Source: Symbiodinium natans (Eukaryota; Sar; Dinophyceae; Suessiales; Symbiodiniaceae). From it: a DNA stretch of 64,000 nt. A program made the position numbers and the translations under genes. Every line of letters starts with the position of its first letter. Positions within the stretch are counted from its first letter, which is position 1. The stretch is from positions 126,001 through 190,000 of the forward strand of contig CAJNDS010002469.1 of assembly GCA_905221605.1 (NCBI GenBank). The letters run 5' to 3'. Positions 12,701 through 18,700 of the stretch are shown here, in pieces. The notes beneath the pieces were generated by a model. The model worked only from the letters and a program-made list of their open reading frames with translations. It searched no databases and was not told the origin of the DNA.

Positions 12701-15700
12701 CCGGCAAACCTACGGCCAATTGCCCTACAACATCCCATCAGCAAGGTGGTGTCAAAGATCGTCACCCAGAAAGCAGGACCACTCATCTACAAGAAGATCA
12801 AACACTTGCCCGGCTATGCATACCTACCACATCGTGGCACAAGTGACTGTCTACTACGAGCATTCAGGCACTGCACCCAAGTCAGGGACCTCTGCAATGA
12901 GGCACGCACACATCCCTCTATTAAGCTGCATCTCGTTGTCGCTAGGTCTGTCCCGTGCCTTTGACCTCGTGGATATGTTTCGGCCCTAAAGCTATGGGGT
13001 TTGAGGTTTAGGGTTTGGGGTTTAGGGTTTAGGGTTTGGGGTTTAGGGTTTAGGGTTTGGGGTTCAGGGTTTGGGGTTTAGGGTTTAGGGTTTGGGGTTT
13101 AGGGTTTGGGGTTTGGGGTTTGGGGTTTAAGGTTTAGAGCCTCAGGGCCCAAGTCCATGCTAGATGGGTCCCATGAGACTTGGAGGTTCATGGACCAGCT
13201 ATAGCTGTACTTGTAGTGTGACCCACTTAGACGCCCCTTAAGTGCCCGAACATGGCTATGATTTGGGTTAGAGGCACAAACCCCAAACCCCACACCCCGA
13301 ACCCCGAACCCCAAACCCTGAACCCTAAACCCTGAACCCTGAACCCTAAACCCTAAACCCTAAACCCTGAACCCTAAACCCCGAACCCTGAACCCTGAAC
13401 CCTAAACCCTAAACTCTAAGCCCTAAGCCCTAAACCCTAAACCCTAAACCCTAAACCCTAAACCCTAAACCCTAAACCCTAAACCCTAAACCCTAAACCC
13501 TAAACCCTAAACCCTAAACATGACAGAGGAGCTCTGCATCCAGGGCATCCGCTTCCGCACCTTCGATCTCGGCGGGCATGAGACCGCGCGCAGGATCTGG
13601 AAGGACCCGAGCCCTCTAACACCCAAAGAAGCCCCCCCGAGACCACCCAAAACCGGTTTAGGGTTTAGGGTTTGGGGTTTAGGGTTTAGGGTTTAGGGTA
13701 ACCCAAAGCGCGCATTCGTACAAAAAGTTGGCTGCAAAGTCGAAAGGGTTGGGGGGATTTGGTAGGATGACGCCGCTGATGTGCCGAAGATCTGCAAGCG
13801 TTGCAAAGTACTTTGCAACCTGCTTGCGAAGCATGAAGTTCCCCAAACCCTAAACCCTAAACCCTAAGCCCTAAACCCTAAACCCTAACCCTGAACCCTA
13901 AACCCCTCAACAAAGCTCTGTTCTAAGCAGGATGCTTCCCTTACAGGGTTTAGGGTTTAGGGTTGAAAGGGTCACGTAAGATCATTTTTTGTGAGGAAGG
14001 TTCACTTGGTCTACTTCAAGGGCAGACCTTGCGTAGTTTGACTTGTCATGTGGATGAGGCTGTAGACCCTAAACCCCAAGCCCCAAACCCTAAACCCTAA
14101 ACCCGACTCCCTAAACGGCGATGCATAGCTAGGTCGGCCTTTGGGAAATTTTGTCTTTTCCCTTATCGGGTTTATAAGAAGACCAGTTTCAGGTATTTTT
14201 CTCAGAGGGTTTTAAGGGCCATCCATGCCCTGCAGAAGAAGAAGCAGAAGAGGAAGAAGAAGCAGAATAAGAAGAAGAAGCAGAATACTAAGAAGAAGAA
14301 GAAGAAGAGAAAAAGAAGAAGAAGAATAAGAAGAAGAATAATGAGAGAGAGAGAGAGAAAAGAGACATCAGCTGGCAGAAGGAGTCTCGGAATTCGTTAG
14401 AAGTACCCGATAGCCTAAGCTCCCAATCCCGAAATCCCGAAGCCCTAAACGTCCGATGGCAATCCTACAGCCTAAGCCCCTACTAAGCACCTCATAGGGT
14501 TTAGGGTTTAGGGTTTAGGGTTTAGGGTTTAGGGTTTAGGGCCCTGAGCATCCCTATCGCAGGATTACCTGGCTGCCGTTGACGGGATCATCTTCCTCGT
14601 CGACGCCGCGGACAGGACTCGTTTCGCTGAGGCCGAATTTTCTGCCCGTGGCCTTGTACCCATAAAAGAGTTTTGAAATTAAATTGGGCTCCTTCCTGGT
14701 TTCCAGGAGTGCTTCACCAACTCGCTAGATTTTGAGCGTTGTCTGTCTTGCATCCCCACATCGATTCCCTAAACCCTTAACCCTAAATCCTAAACCCTGA
14801 ACCCTGAACCCTAAACCCTAAACCCAAAACCCTAAACCCTTAACCCTAAACCTTAACCCTGAACCCAACCTAAGACCCATCTGTTACCCTCAAGCCCCCC
14901 TGCAACTTAAAATCGTTCTGAAGTAAGAAAAAGCACCCTTTCCTCGAACCTCCCGAAACCTTTTCTTCGTACATTGAGACGTCCTGTTTCAATGCTTGCT
15001 AGTAACCCATCTCAGTCTCTGCGCCTTGCTCTAATTCAACCCTCCGCCCCGACCAGCAAGAAAAAAGATTCTTCTTGTCTTTGACGTACTCCAGCGCAAG
15101 GTGTCGCAAGGTTTGGTACCAGTAGGGAAGGGGCTATCGTTGCTGCTCGCAAGATCGTGTTCGCACGGTTGCGTGCTGTTCGGGTGCCGCCTGGGCTGTT
15201 TGGCCTGCAGAAGCCCTAAACCCTAAACCCTAAACCCTCAACCCTAAACCCTAAACCCTAAACCCTAAACGCCCTATAGAAACCCGGGTCTTGAGCCCCA
15301 AAGCTTGCAGCTCAAACGCCTGTGAGAGGCCGCTGAAGAGATTGGACGTCTGCTCGAGGAGATCTCTTTCTGGGTTATTAGTAGGGCCTAGGGGTACCCT
15401 AAACCCTAAACCCTAAACCCTAAACCCTAAACCCTAAACCCTAAACCCTAAACCCTAAACCCTAAACTCCCCGGGCTCCCCATAAAAGGACGCAGGAACA
15501 GTTCAGCGCTTGGGATTCTGAGCTGCAAGCCTCATCTTTTGCGGCGCAAACCTTTGGCACACTTGTTGTCTGTGCTCGTGCGCATGTTTGCTAGATAAAT
15601 GAAGCTTGGGTTTAGGGTTTAGGGTTTAGGGTTTAGGGTTTAGGGTTTAGGGTTTATGGTGGGAGATGCGACAAGAAGCTAACAAGAGCAGGTTCTCCCA

Positions 15701-18700
15701 GCGGGCTGAAAGGGCCCTTGGAGGTCCCTAAAGGAGCAGGCTGGAAAAGAGGTTGGTTGGGGGGTCTTATGGGGGGTCTCGGGGAGGGGGGGGGGGGGGC
15801 AAGAGGTGACGTGCCTTCTGCGCCACTTCGCATGCTGCAGGGGAGTCCTTTGCTTCGACGCGTTCGTCTTGGCGAATACCTGGACAGGTGAACGACGTCT
15901 AAGCTATGTTGGTCAAACCCCAAACCTTGCCCATCCAAAGTTGACGCCATCGATGTGCGCGGAGGTACTTGGAGGTTCATGGTACTTATTAACCAATTAT
16001 AACTGTAATTACCTAGAGATTACCTAGAACCCACTTAGAAGCGCCTTAAGTGTCCAAAGATGCTGATGATTTGGGTTGTAGGTACAGTTGTAATGGGTTA
16101 ATAAGTACCATGAACCTCCAAGTAGCCGTATGTTGGGCTGGGCTCGGCTTGTCTTGCTTGGTCGGCTGTATCGTGCGGTGCTAACGAAAAGTTGTCCTAA
16201 ACCCCGAACGATGCAGAATGCCGAGCCGATGAAAGCCCTAAACCCTAAACCTTCAACCACTTCAGCTTTAAACTTCAAGCCCTGAACCCTAAACCCCTTC
16301 AGCCTCACACCTTAAATCATAAACCCTTAAAAACTCTAAGCCCTAAACCCTAAACCCTAAACCCTAAACCCTAAACCGCCTAAACCCTAAACCCTAAACC
16401 CTAAACCCTAAACTCTAAACCCTAAACCCTAAACCCTAAACCCTAAACCCTAAACCCTAGCCCTAAACCCTAAACCCTTGCCATCTAAGTTACTTTGAGC
16501 ATCAAGTAGCTTCAGGATCCGGCGCTGGCCCGCGTACCCTTCGCAGTGCTAGGCCGGTGGAAACCCGATTTAGGGTTTAGGGTTTAGGGTTTAGGGTTTA
16601 GGGCTTTGTGGAGTTTACGGTGAAGGGTTTACAGTTCAGTGCTTATAGGCTTTGGTGCTTAAGCCTGATTGCCCGGTGGTTGCCTTTTTATTCAAGGGTC
16701 CGGTTCCTTCGCACACCCCGCAAATATTTCCAGTTGAGCCTCGGTTATACCAAGTTATTTCACTTGACAAGTTTTTGGTTTAGGGTTTAGTTGTTTTTTT
16801 TCTCCTTCGGGGGGAGATGGGTTCTTTTGTGGGACGGTTCTAGACTTGAATTACTGTAGTTTTATATGCATTGGGAATACTAAAAGTAGTGTTAGTAGCC
16901 ATAGTATTTGGTTTAATTTCGTATGTAAGGGTAGTAGTACTAGTATTATGTGCATGATTACTATATCATGTATGGTTTAGAATTAAGGATCAAGCTGAAA
17001 GATGGGGGGGGAACCTAAAGCAGCAGGGAGTATCCGATACCCCTTTAGGTAGCACCTCTGTGATACTAGCCATAGACCCATGTGCTGCTAAATCCGAAAC
17101 CTAAGCCCCACGCTTAACCCTAAACCCTAAACCCTAACTCTAAACCCTAAACCCCTGGCCCACAAAAACGTAATCCTAGCATGACTGCCCATTGGATGAT
17201 TGGGTTTTGGGGGACCTTCTGGCACCCTTTAAAGATCCTAGATTTGACGATGCATCCTTCAAGGCCTGCACGCATTCGAGTCGTTCAGCAGGCTAGTTAG
17301 TTTTTTTTGTTTTTTCTTTTTTTTTTTTCCGGCTTTGGGGTCTAAGGCTTATATGGGGTATTACATCTGTTCCCCAGTTGCGTTTTCGCGGGTCGCATTC
17401 AGAAGTTTGTAGAGGGTTTAAGGGGCCACCCTAAAGCGCTAAACCCCCGAACCCCCACCCAACGAGGTGGCGGCTGTGTTGGCCTCTTTGGGCTGGGGCA
17501 ACGAGGTGGAAAGAGTTCAGATTCTTCGTCGAGGTCATCTTGCCGATTCTTTGGAGTGCTCTTGCTTTGTGACTTTGCCAGATGCTGCCAGTGTCGACTA
17601 AATGGTTGGGCAGATGGATGGCTGGGCTTTCTCGTTACTCGGCTGTTGAGGCTGCTCGTTGCTGTTCCTCGTCAAGGCCCTGGTGGTACAAGGCCAAAGG
17701 TCATGACCCCGAAGCCGCCTGAATATCCAGCTCCGGGTGATGTGTTGCAGCAAAGTCGGGCTCCGGTGGTGCCGGTGTGTCTAACCCTAAACCCTAAACC
17801 CTATAAACCCTAACCCCCTAACCCCCTAGACCCTAAACCCCAAACCCCAAACCCCAAACCCTAAACCCCAAACCCTAATTAAACCCTAGACCCTAAACCC
17901 TAAACCCTAAACCCTAAACCCTAAACCCTAAACCCTAAACCCTAAACCCTAAACCCTAAACCCTAAACCCTAAACCCTAAACCCTACCAGGAAACAAAAT
18001 CGACATCCCCGTGGCTGCTTCCGAAGATGAGCTGCGCCATGCCTTGGGTCTCTACACGCACATGACGTCAGGCAGGGTTTAGGGTTGAGGGTTTGGGGTT
18101 TAGGGTTTAGGGTTTAGGGTTTAGGGTTTCGGGGTTTGGGGTTTAGGGTTTGGGGTTTAGGGCTTAGGGTTTAGGGCTTAGGGTTCAAAATCCCTTTTAA
18201 GGGATTTCATAGGGACTCCAGTTCCCGAATTCCCTAGTAAGAACTAGTCAGCTGGGGCACATCTTAAGCTAGATACGTAGGGGTCCAGGGCTTAGGGTTT
18301 AAGAGCATGTGGCTTCCTTCCGATAGGAAGCTGTAGCCCAACATCGCAGTAGACTAAGATTGTGGGCATTTGAGAAGGGCAGTCCCTGAGCACCGTTAAA
18401 TGCAAAACCCAACTAGCTCCGCCTTCTACACAAATCCAGGGACTACGTCAGGGTTGCCCCATAATGAAATGGGAGAAAGGGGGGGGGGGTGGGGGTGCTT
18501 TGCCAAATCCAGTCCTCCGCCCGCGCAAGCGCTGACGACAATCCTTTGGGGGTTTACGACATGTAGGGTTTATGGCTTAGGGCTTAGGGTTTAGGGTTTA
18601 GGGTTTGCTTTATCTCTGTGGTGCTTTACTGTAGCTTTAGATCCTTAGCCTTTTTGGTTTATTGGGTTTCCTAATAATGCGAAAAATTAAATCTTAGCCA

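Larger units (their letters stand above)
14632..16515. repeat. Sar1 introns 4-5: telomeric arrays and a full MITE-B
   Basis: CCCTAAA at 14765-14870, 15216-15270, 15398-15467 and 16334-16480; TTTAGGG at 15607-15656; a G-run at 15783-15800. Contains Sar1 exon e and the complete MITE-B copy. Confidence 0.8.
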
